NCBI RefSeq assembly: GCF_001426585.1
Contig: NZ_LMEI01000006.1
Location: 300,956-364,955, forward strand
Direction of reading: 5' to 3'
Origin: Streptomyces sp. Root431
GTDB lineage: Bacteria > Actinomycetota > Actinomycetes > Streptomycetales > Streptomycetaceae
DNA: 64,000 nucleotides
The translations under genes and the position numbers were made by a program. This document shows, one piece after another, positions 7,946-16,057 of the stretch. Under the pieces are notes generated by a model. It saw only the letters and a list, made by a program, of their open reading frames with translations. It was not told the origin of the DNA and ran no database searches. The first letter of the stretch is position 1; the number at the start of each line of letters is the position of its first letter.

Positions 7946-8412
7946 TGGGCGGGGCCCGTCGTCGTGATGCGGAAGACGGGGTGCTTGGGCGCGATGGCGC
8001 GGAGTTCCTCGTCGGAGGAGTCGGGGCCGACCCCGCCGAAGAAGACGCCGACCTCGGCCTTCCAGCGCTTGAGGTAGGCGCGGAGCAGCGCGGGCTTGTC
8101 GTCGTCGGCCAGCTCGACGGCGGTGAACGTCTTGGCGTGCTTGCCGAGGTGCAGCTCTCCGCCGCCGGCGGCGCGCATGTTGTGGGTCCACTGGACGTGG
8201 CCGCGCGGGGCGACCAGGTACTGGGCGCCGTCCACCGTCAGGAGATTGACGGGGGTGCGGCGCCATTCGCCGCTCTTGCGGCCGCGGACCGCGAGGACGC
8301 GGGAGCCCCAGACGCTGATGCCCCGGCGGGTCATCCACGCGACGGCGCGGTTGAGGACGTTGACCGTGAACCAGCCGGGCTTCATGACGTGGGCGGCGGG
8401 CTGAGCGGACAT
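7933..8412 (-). CDS. nitroreductase/deazaflavin-dependent oxidoreductase (Ddn family)
   Basis: 159-aa split-barrel protein of the deazaflavin (F420)-dependent nitroreductase family, the group of mycobacterial Ddn. Seen: RGRKSGEWRRTPVNLL (cofactor-phosphate segment), YLVAPRGHVQWTHNMRA and the conserved FFGGVGP loop. The ATG at 8412 has an excellent AGGAGG ribosome site. It is divergent from a TetR gene, and four TGCTCT-type repeats lie between the starts, so that TetR probably controls it. The likely role is reduction of quinones, aromatics or other xenobiotics; substrate unknown. Confidence 0.85.
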   Translation of the reverse strand: MSAQPAAHVMKPGWFTVNVLNRAVAWMTRRGISVWGSRVLAVRGRKSGEWRRTPVNLLTVDGAQYLVAPRGHVQWTHNMRAAGGGELHLGKHAKTFTAVELADDDKPALLRAYLKRWKAEVGVFFGGVGPDSSDEELRAIAPKHPVFRITTTGPAHPAV

Positions 8413-8447
8413 GGGGTTCCTCCTGTGGAACTGTGGGCGCAAAGCGT

Positions 8448-8530
8448 GAGCAGTGCTCTCGCTTGTCTCCAGTCTGCACGGATCAGCGCTCTCATGCAAG
8501 AGCAGTGCTCTCGTTTCAGGTCGGTGCTCT
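8448..8530. promoter_or_regulatory. TetR operator array (GAGCA-N-TGCTC and GTGCTCT repeats)
   Basis: Two perfect odd palindromes GAGCAGTGCTC at 8448-8458 and 8500-8510, plus degenerate half-sites, give four G(T/C)GCTCT elements starting at 8453, 8486, 8505 and 8524. The last three are exactly 19 bp apart. They fill the promoter region between the oxidoreductase and the TetR gene. Confidence 0.75.
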
Positions 8531-8551
8531 GGAAATGGCACACTGCTCCCC

Positions 8552-9247
8552 ATGACAACCGTTAGAGGAGCCCGCGCCCGCGCACGCGTAGAGATCACCG
8601 CCGCCATCAAGGCCGAGGCCCGCACCCAGCTCGCCGCCGAGGGCGCCGCGAAACTGTCGCTGCGCGCCGTCGCCCGCGAGTTGGGCATGGTGTCCTCCGC
8701 GCTCTACCGGTACTTCCCCAGCCGCGACGACCTGCTGACCGCCCTCATCGTCGACGCGTACGACGCCGTCGGAGCCGCCGCCGAGGGCGCGGCCACCGAG
8801 ACCGCGGGGCGGCGTCCGCTCGACCGCTGGACCGCCGTCTGCCGGGCCGTCCGCGCCTGGGCCGTCGAGCACCCGCACGAGTACGCCCTGATCTATGGTT
8901 CCCCCGTCCCCGGCTACACCGCACCCCAGGACACCAACGCCCCCGCCGCCCGCGTCGGCCTCGTCCTGGTCGGAATCGCCCGCGAGGCCCACGAGGGCGA
9001 GGGCATCGCCCTCCCCCCGCTCCCGGACCCCCTCCGCCCCGAGGCCGTCCGCATCACCGCCGACATGGCCCCCGACCTGCCCCCGGCGCTCGTCGTCGCC
9101 CTCGTGGCGGCCTGGTCGCAGCTCTTCGGCCTGGTCTCCTTCGAGGTCTTCGGCCAGTTCCACCGCCTCGTCGAGGACCGCGACGTCTTCTTCACGCACG
9201 CCGCCCGCCGCCTGGGCCAGGACGTGGGCCTCCTTCCACGAGGCTGA
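8552..9247 (+). CDS. TetR/AcrR-family transcriptional regulator
   Basis: 231-aa TetR-type repressor. N-terminal helix-turn-helix at about residues 30-55 (LSLRAVARELGMVSSALYRYF), then a TetR_C_33-like ligand domain. ATG at 8552 is chosen over upstream in-frame starts because the repeat-rich operator occupies that DNA. CACACT ends 7 nt upstream and may be a leaderless -10. It very likely represses itself and the divergent deazaflavin oxidoreductase. Ligand unknown. Confidence 0.9.
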   Translation: MTTVRGARARARVEITAAIKAEARTQLAAEGAAKLSLRAVARELGMVSSALYRYFPSRDDLLTALIVDAYDAVGAAAEGAATETAGRRPLDRWTAVCRAVRAWAVEHPHEYALIYGSPVPGYTAPQDTNAPAARVGLVLVGIAREAHEGEGIALPPLPDPLRPEAVRITADMAPDLPPALVVALVAAWSQLFGLVSFEVFGQFHRLVEDRDVFFTHAARRLGQDVGLLPRG

Positions 9248-9269
9248 GCTCCTCCCTCTCCCACCGCCC

Positions 9270-9285
9270 TACTCCGGCGGGAGTA
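9270..9285. terminator. short hairpin after the TetR gene
   Basis: TACTCC-GGCG-GGAGTA, 6-bp arms with a 4-nt loop, about 20 nt after the TetR stop and before the -10 of the next gene. No T-tract, as usual in this GC range. Confidence 0.4.
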
Positions 9286-9332
9286 CGGGCGACCACCCCG
9301 CCCGGGTGACGTCCTCGCGGGGCGGACGCGGC

Positions 9333-9338
9333 TAGCGT
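9333..9338 (+). promoter_or_regulatory. -10 box of the NarL-type sensor kinase gene
   Basis: TAGCGT ends 7 nt before the ATG at 9346. It supports that start and a leaderless mRNA for the kinase/regulator operon. Confidence 0.65.
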
Positions 9339-9345
9339 GGCCGGC

Positions 9346-10587
9346 ATGGACGAGGAACGGACCGCCGCGCGCGGTGTCGGAGGCCCGGACCGGGCGCCCT
9401 GGGGGTGGTGGGCGAGGGAGCGGGCCGCGGGCGTGCTGCCGTGGCGGTCGACGCTGGTGATCGCCGTACTCGTCATGGCGGGGACCGGCTTCGCCGCGCG
9501 GAACCAGCCCGACCGGGAGGCGCTCGACGTCCTCGGGCGGGCCCTGCTGCTCCTCGGGGCGGCGCCGCTGGTGCTCCGTCACCGCAGGCCCGTCCCCGTG
9601 GTGTTCGCCGTCGCGGCCGTCACCCTCGGCTACCTGGCGGCCGGATACCCGTACGGTCCGGTCTTCGTCCCGGTCGCCGTCGCCTGCTTCGCCGCCGTCG
9701 TCCACGGGCACCGGACGGCCGCCTGGTGGGCCCTCGGCCTGCTCTGGCTGGGCCATCTGCTGCTCTCGCACTGGCTCTACCGATGGCTGCCCCCGGCCGG
9801 CGACGGCCCCGCCCCCTGGGGCCAGGAGCTGCCCGCGGCTGCCTTCGCCGTCGCCGTACTCGCCGCCTCCGAGCTCGTACGGGTGCGGCGCGAGCAGTGG
9901 GCGCAGCAGCGGGCCGAGCGGGCCGCCGCAGAGCGGCGCCGCGCCGACGAGGAGCGGCTCCGCATCGCCCGCGAACTCCACGACGTGCTCGCCCACTCGA
10001 TCTCCGTGATCAACGTGCAGGCGGGGGTCGGACTCGCCCTGCTCGACGCCGACCCCGAGCAGGCCCGCACCGCGCTGACCACCATCAAGGCGGCCAGCAA
10101 GGAGGCTCTCGGCGAGGTGCGCCAGGTCCTCGACACCCTCCGTACCCCCGGCGACGCCCCGCGCGCCCCGGCCCCCGGACTCGGCCGCCTCCCCGAACTC
10201 GTCGAGCAGGCCGCCGCCGCGGGCCTGACCGTCACGGTCACCGCGAGCGGCCCGCCCGCCGCCGCCCTGCCGCCCGGCGCCGATCTGGCCGCCTTCCGCA
10301 TCGTGCAGGAGGCGCTCACCAACGTGGTCCGGCACTCCGGCTCCCGTACCGCCCGGGTGGAGATCGCGCACGGGCCCGCCCGCCTCGACCTCCGCGTCGA
10401 CGACGACGGCCCCGCCACCGGCACCGAGGCGGGCGGCAGCGGCAACGGCCTCGCCGGAATGCGGGAGCGGGCCGCCGCCCTCGGTGGCACGATCGAGGCG
10501 GGCGTCCGGCCCGACGGCGGCTTCCGCGTACACGCCGTCCTCCCGCTCGGTCCGCTCGACCCGCCCAGTCCCGAGGAGAGTCCGTGA
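9346..10587 (+). CDS. sensor histidine kinase (NarL/DesK type)
   Basis: 413-aa membrane sensor kinase with HisKA_3 architecture. About four to five hydrophobic segments occupy residues 30-175, followed by a short coiled coil and the phospho-acceptor motif RELHDVLAHSISVI with His212. The ATPase N box (EALTNVVRHS) is at about 325 and the G box (GNGLAGMRERA) at about 368. There is no extracytoplasmic sensor domain, so it probably senses a membrane-linked signal. GTG at 9337 is an alternative start, but the -10 box favours 9346. The stop overlaps the GTG of the response regulator. Confidence 0.93.
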   Translation: MDEERTAARGVGGPDRAPWGWWARERAAGVLPWRSTLVIAVLVMAGTGFAARNQPDREALDVLGRALLLLGAAPLVLRHRRPVPVVFAVAAVTLGYLAAGYPYGPVFVPVAVACFAAVVHGHRTAAWWALGLLWLGHLLLSHWLYRWLPPAGDGPAPWGQELPAAAFAVAVLAASELVRVRREQWAQQRAERAAAERRRADEERLRIARELHDVLAHSISVINVQAGVGLALLDADPEQARTALTTIKAASKEALGEVRQVLDTLRTPGDAPRAPAPGLGRLPELVEQAAAAGLTVTVTASGPPAAALPPGADLAAFRIVQEALTNVVRHSGSRTARVEIAHGPARLDLRVDDDGPATGTEAGGSGNGLAGMRERAAALGGTIEAGVRPDGGFRVHAVLPLGPLDPPSPEESP

Positions 10588-11249
10588 TCCGTGTGCTGCT
10601 CGCCGACGACCAGTCGCTGGTCCGCGCGGGATTCAGGGCACTGCTCGACGCCCAGCCGGACATCGAGGTGGCGGGGGAGGCCGCGGACGGCGCCGAGGCG
10701 GTGGAGCGGGTGCGGTCGCTGCGCCCCGACGTCGTCCTCATGGACATCCGGATGCCGCGGCTCGACGGCCTCGACGCCACCCGGCGCATCACGGACGACC
10801 CGGACCTCGCCGAGGTCCGGGTCGTCATGCTGACCACCTTCGAACTCGACGAGTACGTCTTCGAGGCGATCCGTGCCGGTGCCTCCGGCTTCCTGGTGAA
10901 GGACACGGAACCGGAGGAGCTGCTGCGGGCGGTGCGGGCCGTCGTCCACGGGGACGCGCTGCTCTCCCCGGGGGTGACCCGCCGGCTGATCGAGGAGTTC
11001 GCGGCCCGCTCCAAGGCTCCGGCGGCAACGGCCTCGCTCGGCGCGCTGACCGACCGGGAGCGGGAGGTGATGGCCCTCGTCGGGATCGGCCTCTCGAACG
11101 AGGAGATCGCCCGCCGGCTGGTCGTCAGCCCGCTCACCGCCAAGACGCACGTGAGCCGCGCGATGGTGAAACTGGGCGCCCGGGACCGCGCCCAACTGGT
11201 CGTCCTCGCTTACGAGTCGGGGTTGGTGCGCCCAGGCTGGCTGGGCTGA
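10584..11249 (+). CDS. LuxR/NarL-family response regulator
   Basis: 221-aa response regulator. Receiver domain with acidic pair (DD at 8-9), phospho-acceptor Asp54 (VVLMD) and Lys in FLVKD; LuxR-type helix-turn-helix at about 155-215 (LTDREREVMALV, SNEEIARRLVVSPLTAKTH). GTG at 10584 overlaps the kinase stop (GTGA), so the pair is translationally coupled. Target genes unknown; the unlinked DHA2 exporter downstream is convergent and separated by a strong hairpin. Confidence 0.93.
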   Translation: MIRVLLADDQSLVRAGFRALLDAQPDIEVAGEAADGAEAVERVRSLRPDVVLMDIRMPRLDGLDATRRITDDPDLAEVRVVMLTTFELDEYVFEAIRAGASGFLVKDTEPEELLRAVRAVVHGDALLSPGVTRRLIEEFAARSKAPAATASLGALTDREREVMALVGIGLSNEEIARRLVVSPLTAKTHVSRAMVKLGARDRAQLVVLAYESGLVRPGWLG

Positions 11250-11259
11250 CCGAAAAGCG

Positions 11260-11290
11260 GGATGCCGTCACCACTCGGGTGACGGCATCC
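11260..11290. terminator. strong bidirectional terminator
   Basis: Perfect 13-bp stem (GGATGCCGTCACC and its complement) with a 5-nt loop ACTCG, sitting between the convergent response regulator and MFS exporter genes. Confidence 0.85.
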
Positions 11291-11302
11291 GGCCCACGGC
11301 TC

Positions 11303-12808
11303 TCAGTCGCGGACCGCGACCTTCACCGGCGATTCGGCGTCGATCGCAGGCGCGTCCGCGGAGCGCGCCACCACGACCGACTCGGTCGTGCCCCGCCGCT
11401 TCCGGAGACCCGGCAGGGTGATCAGCAGTCCGGCCAGGGCGATGACGGTGACCACGGCGAGACCCGGGCGGAAGTTGTCCAGGGTCGCCTGCGGGGAGGC
11501 CGCGGCGCCTCCGTCCGCGGTGATGACGGCGGTGACGACGGCGAGGAAGAGCGCGCCGCCGACCTGGATCGAGGTGTTGAGCAGCCCCGAGACCATGCCC
11601 TGCTCGTGGTCGTCCACGCCGTTGGTGGCCTGGATGTTGAGCGAGGGGAAGACCAGGGCGCAGGCGGCGCCGAGCAGCAGCATCGAGGGCAGGATCACCG
11701 CCGCGTACTGCGGGGTCAGCGAGATGCGCAGAAAGAGCGCGTACGCGACGACGAGCAGGGTGAAGCCGACGGCGATCACCCGCGGCGTGCCGAAGCGGTC
11801 CACGACCGCGCCGATCTTCGTGGAGGAGAGTGCGACGAGCACGCCGGCCGGCAGGAAGGCCAGCGCCGTCTGGAGCGCGGTCCAGCCGAGCAGCGACTGC
11901 ATGTACTGGGTCACGATGAACTGGAAGGCCACGTACGAGCCGAAGAACGCCGCCGCGCCGAGCTGGGCGCGGACCTGGGAGCCGGAGCGCAGGACCCCGA
12001 GCCGTACGAGCGGGCTCGCGCTGCGCCGTTCCACCAGGACGAAGGTGACGAGGAGGGCGGCGGCCACGAGGAAGGACAGCAGGGTCCGGGCGGAGGTCCA
12101 GCCGACCTCGGGCGCCTGGACGACGGTGAAGACGAGCAGCAGCATCGCGGCCGTGCCGGTGACGGCGCCCGGCAGGTCGTAGCCGCCGGAGGAGTCCTCG
12201 CGGTCGCTGTGGGGGATGAGGCGGAGCGCGAAGACGAGGGCGATCAGGGCGACGGGGGCGGGCAGGAGCATGGTCCAGCGCCAGCTGAGCTCGGTGAGCA
12301 GGCCGGACAGGACCAGGCCCATGGAGAAGCCGGTGGCGGCGCAGGTGGTGTAGATCGACAGGGCGCGGTTGCGCTCCGGGCCCTCCTTGAAGGTCGTGGT
12401 GATGATCGACAGACCGGCGGGGGCGGTGAAGGCCGCGCTGAGGCCCTTGATGAAGCGGCTGGCGATCAGGAGCGGGCCGGAGTCGACGAGTCCGCCGAGG
12501 AGCGAGGCGAGCGCGAAGACGGCGAGGGCGATGAGGAAGACGCGCCGGCGGCCGAGGAGGTCGGCCGCGCGACCGCCGAGGAGCAGCAGACCGCCGTAGC
12601 CGAGGATGTAGCCGCTGACGATCCACTGGAGCGTGGCGGTGGACAGGCCGAGATCGGTGGCGATCGAGGGCAGGGCGACGCCGACCATGGAGACGTCGAG
12701 GGCGTCGAGGAACATCGCGGCACAGAGCACGAGCAGGGTGCCCCAGAGCCGCGGACTCCAGCGGTTCTGCACGGCGGGCGTGGGTGCGGCGGTGAGCGGA
12801 GAGGTCAT
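11303..12808 (-). CDS. MFS drug exporter, DHA2 (14-TMS) family
   Basis: 501-aa proton-coupled multidrug exporter of the DHA2/EmrB-QacA type. Motif A-like GGRAADLLGRRRVFL follows TM2, motif D1-like LDALDVSMVGVALPSI is in TM1, and there are about 14 hydrophobic segments plus a charged tail. ATG at 12808 is supported by TACCGT ending 7 nt upstream. It is divergent from a MarR gene, and overlapping palindromes lie between the starts. Probable role: export of a toxic compound that also acts as the MarR ligand. Confidence 0.92.
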   Translation of the reverse strand: MTSPLTAAPTPAVQNRWSPRLWGTLLVLCAAMFLDALDVSMVGVALPSIATDLGLSTATLQWIVSGYILGYGGLLLLGGRAADLLGRRRVFLIALAVFALASLLGGLVDSGPLLIASRFIKGLSAAFTAPAGLSIITTTFKEGPERNRALSIYTTCAATGFSMGLVLSGLLTELSWRWTMLLPAPVALIALVFALRLIPHSDREDSSGGYDLPGAVTGTAAMLLLVFTVVQAPEVGWTSARTLLSFLVAAALLVTFVLVERRSASPLVRLGVLRSGSQVRAQLGAAAFFGSYVAFQFIVTQYMQSLLGWTALQTALAFLPAGVLVALSSTKIGAVVDRFGTPRVIAVGFTLLVVAYALFLRISLTPQYAAVILPSMLLLGAACALVFPSLNIQATNGVDDHEQGMVSGLLNTSIQVGGALFLAVVTAVITADGGAAASPQATLDNFRPGLAVVTVIALAGLLITLPGLRKRRGTTESVVVARSADAPAIDAESPVKVAVRD

Positions 12809-12815
12809 GGGCAGC

Positions 12816-12821
12816 ACGGTA
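12816..12821 (-). promoter_or_regulatory. -10 box of the DHA2 exporter gene
   Basis: Minus-strand TACCGT ends 7 nt before the ATG at 12808. The adjacent palindromes would cover this promoter. Confidence 0.65.
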
Positions 12822-12822
12822 C

Positions 12823-12850
12823 ATGCACGTGCATTGAATGCAAGCGCATT
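12823..12850. promoter_or_regulatory. overlapping MarR operator palindromes
   Basis: ATGCACGTGCAT (12823-12834) is a perfect palindrome; TGCATT-G-AATGCA (12830-12842) overlaps it; and AATGC/GCATT arms follow at 12837-12850. TTGCAT-type half-sites fit MarR-family operators. They lie between the -10 boxes of the exporter and the MarR gene, so one bound dimer could shut both. Confidence 0.7.
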
Positions 12851-12883
12851 TAATTCCCATGCAACAAAATGGGTGGATTCTGC

Positions 12884-12889
12884 TACCGT
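12884..12889 (+). promoter_or_regulatory. -10 box of the MarR gene
   Basis: TACCGT ends 6 nt before the ATG at 12896, indicating a leaderless transcript. Confidence 0.6.
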
Positions 12890-12895
12890 GCGGTC

Positions 12896-13294
12896 ATGGC
12901 AGCGAACAAGTCCGAACGCGCGCTCGTGGACGAGTGGCGTGACGTCCTCGCACTGCACGCCCGTACGACCTGTGAGCTCGACCGGGCCCTCCAGCCGTAC
13001 GGGCTCGGGGCCAGCGACTTCGAGGTCCTCGACGTCCTCGCCGAGGGCGCGGCCGAGGACGGCCCGGGCTCCTGGCGCGTCCAGGAGCTCGCCGGGCGGG
13101 TCCACCTCAGCCAGAGCGCGCTGTCCCGGACGGTCGCGCGTCTGGAGAAGGACGGCCTGGTCCTGCGCGGCATGTGCGCCGAGGACCGGCGTGGCGTCCA
13201 GGTGAAACTCACGGAGAAGGGGCTCTCGCGGCACGCCGAGGCGCAGCCCCTCCAGCGCGAGGTACTGACGAGGATGCTGGACCGCAGCTCCTGA
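12896..13294 (+). CDS. MarR-family transcriptional regulator
   Basis: 132-aa winged-helix regulator. Recognition segment VHLSQSALSRTVARLEKDGLV at about residues 66-86 and a typical MarR wing (EDRRGVQVKLTEKG). ATG at 12896 is chosen from the -10 spacing; an upstream in-frame ATG would extend into the operator DNA. Divergent from the DHA2 exporter, its most likely target. Confidence 0.9.
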   Translation: MAANKSERALVDEWRDVLALHARTTCELDRALQPYGLGASDFEVLDVLAEGAAEDGPGSWRVQELAGRVHLSQSALSRTVARLEKDGLVLRGMCAEDRRGVQVKLTEKGLSRHAEAQPLQREVLTRMLDRSS

Positions 13295-13319
13295 TTCGAG
13301 CGGGCGGGGGACTCCTCAT

Positions 13320-13351
13320 GTGAGGGCGGTCCGACGCGTCCCTTCCCTCAC
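13320..13351. terminator. weak convergent hairpin
   Basis: GTGAGGG/CCCTCAC arms (7 bp) with an 18-nt loop between the MarR gene and the mycothiol-dependent enzyme gene. The right arm contains the stop codon of the latter. Confidence 0.35.
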
Positions 13352-14136
13352 TTCCAGGTGACGCCCGAACTCTCCCGCCACAGCCGGGCGACCGAGTCGT
13401 CCCCGGTCACCGTCACGGCGTCGGCCGGCAGCCGGTTCCATAGCATCAGGTACAAGAGGTCGGCGGCCCCGCTGAACTCCACGTCCGCAGCCTCCCGTTC
13501 CCCCTCCGGGGCCTCGCCGCCCCGCTCCGTCCGGGGCGGCTCCGTCGCCGAGAGCCGTACGGTCCAGACGTCACCCGTGTCCGTGGCCCGCACCCGCAGG
13601 ATCCGGGGCTCCGGCGTGCGCACCCGGCTGCCGTCGCGGCCGTGGAAGCCGCGCAGCAGCTCGTCGATCCCGTCGGCGGCCAGCACCGGGTCGACCGCCC
13701 CCGGCCCGGCCGCGAGCGCCGACTCGGCGTCCGCGCGATGGACGGTCGTCTCGTGGGCCTGCCGCCGCGCCCAGAAGGCGAGCGGCGAGGGAGCCGGGAG
13801 GAAGGCCCACGACTCCAGCGTCTCCGGCGCCACGCGCAGGGCGGCGACCAGGGCCGCGTGGCCCTCGCGGTAGTGCGTGAGCAACTCGTCGCCGTCGAGG
13901 TCCGGTTCGCCGCCGCCCGGGTGGTAGGAGGTGTGCCCCTCGACCACGAAGGCCGTGGCCCAGCGGTGCACCATCGTCGTGTGCCGCAGGAGGTCCCGGA
14001 TCCGCCACCCCGGACAGGTCGGGACCTGGGCGTCCGGCCCGGCCTCGGCCGCCGCGTCGGCGAGTGCCAGGCCGGCCGCTTCCAGCGCCGTGATGTGCTC
14101 CGTGATCTTCATCGCGCCCCCGTCGGTCGCTCCCAT
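13348..14136 (-). CDS. maleylpyruvate isomerase family mycothiol-dependent enzyme
   Basis: 262-aa protein of the MDMPI/DinB-like family, whose members use mycothiol and a zinc site for isomerisation or transfer reactions. The N-terminal helical bundle shows VPTCPGWRIRDLLRHT (metal His), and a second conserved segment FWARRQAHETTVHRADAE carries further His/Glu ligands; a small C-terminal domain follows. Start choice: ATG at 14136 has CAGAAT 7 nt upstream; ATG at 14112 (MKITEHI) is the alternative and begins exactly at the domain. Substrate unknown. Confidence 0.82.
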   Translation of the reverse strand: MGATDGGAMKITEHITALEAAGLALADAAAEAGPDAQVPTCPGWRIRDLLRHTTMVHRWATAFVVEGHTSYHPGGGEPDLDGDELLTHYREGHAALVAALRVAPETLESWAFLPAPSPLAFWARRQAHETTVHRADAESALAAGPGAVDPVLAADGIDELLRGFHGRDGSRVRTPEPRILRVRATDTGDVWTVRLSATEPPRTERGGEAPEGEREAADVEFSGAADLLYLMLWNRLPADAVTVTGDDSVARLWRESSGVTWK

Positions 14137-14172
14137 GGGGCGGATTCTGGCACCCCACACGGAGGAACGTAC

Positions 14173-15405
14173 TCAACTCACGTTCTGGGTGCCCGCGTTC
14201 CGCGCCCAGTACCCCATTGCGGCGGCTCCGGCGGCGAGGGCCGCGACGGTGGTGAGGGCCACCGGAAGCGAGAACCAGTCGGCGAGGAACCCGATGGACG
14301 GCGGGCCGAGCAGCATGCCCCCGTAACCGAGCGTGGAGGCCGTCGCCACCCCGCCGGGGCCGGCGATCGCGCCGGCGCGGGCGACGGCGACGGGGAAGAT
14401 GTTGGCGAGGCCGAGGCCGGTCACCGCGAAGCCGAGGAGCGTGGCCCACACGGTCGGGGCGAGCGCGCCGAGGAGCATTCCGGCGGCCGCCGTGGCCCCG
14501 CCCGCGACGAGGGTACGGGTCTGGCCCAGGCGTTCCAGGAGCAGCGTGCCGGAGAGCCGCCCGGCGGTCATGGTCAGCGCGAAGACGGAGTACCCGGCCG
14601 CGGCCACGCCCGGGTGGGCGCCCAGGTCCTGTTCGAGGTGGAGCGCGCCCCAGTCGGCCAGCGCCCCTTCGCCGTACGCCGTGCAGAGCGCGATCACACC
14701 GAAGACGACGACCGTGCGGCGGGCCGCCCGCGAGGGCTTCCCGGCCTTCCGGGCGCCGGAGGGCGCAGCGAGGGTCTCGGGCAGGACGGGCGCGGGGTGG
14801 CGCAGCAGTACGGGCCCGGCGGCGGCCGTCAGGGCAAGGCCGACGACCGTGAGGCCGAGGAGATGGGTGGTGGGGGACAGGCTGCCGGCGAGGAGCCCGC
14901 CGATACCGGCGCCGAGCATGCCGCCGAGGCTGAACGCGGCGTGGAAGCTCGGCATCACGGGGCGGCGCAGCGCGGCCACCAGGTCCACGGCGGCGCTGTT
15001 CATGGCGACGTTGATCCCGCCGTACGCGGCGCCGAAGACCAGCAGGACGAGGCCGAGGGTGAGCGGGGAGCGGGTGAGCGCAGGCAGGGCGACCGAGAGG
15101 GAGAGCAGGACGGCGGTGGCGACGGTGACGGCGTGGGAGCCGTAGCGGCGGCAGAGCCGACCGGTCAGGGTCATCGTCACCACGGCGCCCGCCGAGACGC
15201 CGAGCAGCGCGAGTCCGAGATCTCCGGCCGAGGCACCGGTCTGCTGCTTGACGGCGGGGATGCGGACGACCCAGCCGGCGAAGAGGAATCCGTCGAGGGC
15301 GAAGAAGAGGGTCAGGGCGGAGCGGAGGCGGGACAGGGAGTGGGTGGCGGTGTCTCCGCCGGGGCCCCCCGATACGGCCGTCCGCACTTTGTTTAGTAGC
15401 GGCAC
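14173..15405 (-). CDS. MFS transporter (12 TMS)
   Basis: 410-aa major facilitator of the group often annotated as fucose/sugar-permease-like. About twelve hydrophobic segments; ALDGFLFAGWVVRIPAVK in TM1 and TGRLCRRYGSHAV as the loop 2-3 motif. A GTG start at 15405 is chosen because TATCCT ends 6 nt upstream and there is no credible coding beyond it. No partner gene is adjacent, so the substrate is undefined. Confidence 0.85.
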   Translation of the reverse strand: MPLLNKVRTAVSGGPGGDTATHSLSRLRSALTLFFALDGFLFAGWVVRIPAVKQQTGASAGDLGLALLGVSAGAVVTMTLTGRLCRRYGSHAVTVATAVLLSLSVALPALTRSPLTLGLVLLVFGAAYGGINVAMNSAAVDLVAALRRPVMPSFHAAFSLGGMLGAGIGGLLAGSLSPTTHLLGLTVVGLALTAAAGPVLLRHPAPVLPETLAAPSGARKAGKPSRAARRTVVVFGVIALCTAYGEGALADWGALHLEQDLGAHPGVAAAGYSVFALTMTAGRLSGTLLLERLGQTRTLVAGGATAAAGMLLGALAPTVWATLLGFAVTGLGLANIFPVAVARAGAIAGPGGVATASTLGYGGMLLGPPSIGFLADWFSLPVALTTVAALAAGAAAMGYWARNAGTQNVS

Positions 15406-15748
15406 AAACTCAGGATAGGGGGAGCCCCGGGCCGCAATCAAGCGAGCGACGGGCGGAGGCGCGAACGACCCTTGATCATCGACGAGGGCGACCGCACCTC
15501 CTCGACGAGCTCCTCCCCGGAGCACGAAGCTCCGTGCCGTGCAGGCTGTCCGGGTGACAAAGGCCAGGTCATCGCGGTGAGGACACTCCCCAACGGGCCC
15601 ATGGAGAGCATCGTTTCTGCGCCCGTGTGCCCCCGGGATCCGGCCGCCCGGCATTGGAGTGAGACGCCGTGACCCGCCATTTCCCGAGGCGTTTGACCGG
15701 CAGACGAGCCGCTTCCGGCACGTCATTCCGAGATCTTGAGGAGTAGTC
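15406..15748. other. intergenic region without a recognisable gene
   Basis: 343 bp between the MFS gene and the small secreted protein. It holds the MFS -10 box, a small hairpin CGGAGC-ACGAA-GCTCCG at 15518-15534, and a possible -35 TTGACC near 15694 for the downstream gene. No open frame in it has coding character. Confidence 0.5.
15412..15417 (-). promoter_or_regulatory. -10 box of the 12-TMS MFS gene
   Basis: Minus-strand TATCCT ends 6 nt before the GTG at 15405, which fixes that unusual start. Confidence 0.55.
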
Positions 15749-15982
15749 ATGCGTTCTCTCGCCGCTTCCGTCCTGGCCGTGGGCATCCTGCTGGGCGGCG
15801 CCGGTTCCGCGCTCGCCAACGACGGATTCGGGACGGGGTACTTCTCCGGCGGTGGCTCCGGCTTCAGCTCGCACTGCTCGGCGACCGGCGTCCCGTCCGT
15901 GTACGGCACGATCTTCACCGGCTCGTGTTCGGAGAAGGGCTGGGAGAAGGGCCCGGAGGGTGCCTTCCTCGGCGCCCACTGA
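15749..15982 (+). CDS. small secreted protein, unknown function
   Basis: 77-aa protein with a clear Sec signal: MRSLAASVLAVGILLGGAG then ALA-N, cleavage expected near residue 23. The mature part of about 54 residues is Gly/Ser-rich at first (GTGYFSGGGSGF) and has two Cys (SHCSAT, TGSCSEK) that could form one disulfide. AGGAG lies 6 nt before the ATG. I do not recognise the family. It could be a small secreted effector, an inhibitor or a wall-associated protein. Neighbours give no clue; the long inverted repeat follows 75 bp downstream. Confidence 0.75.
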   Translation: MRSLAASVLAVGILLGGAGSALANDGFGTGYFSGGGSGFSSHCSATGVPSVYGTIFTGSCSEKGWEKGPEGAFLGAH

Positions 15983-16057
15983 CCTGACGCCGGCCCCCGG
16001 CTCGGACGAGGCCGCAGCCCTCGCCCGAGCCGGGGGGCCAGTCGGCGACGTACGGGA

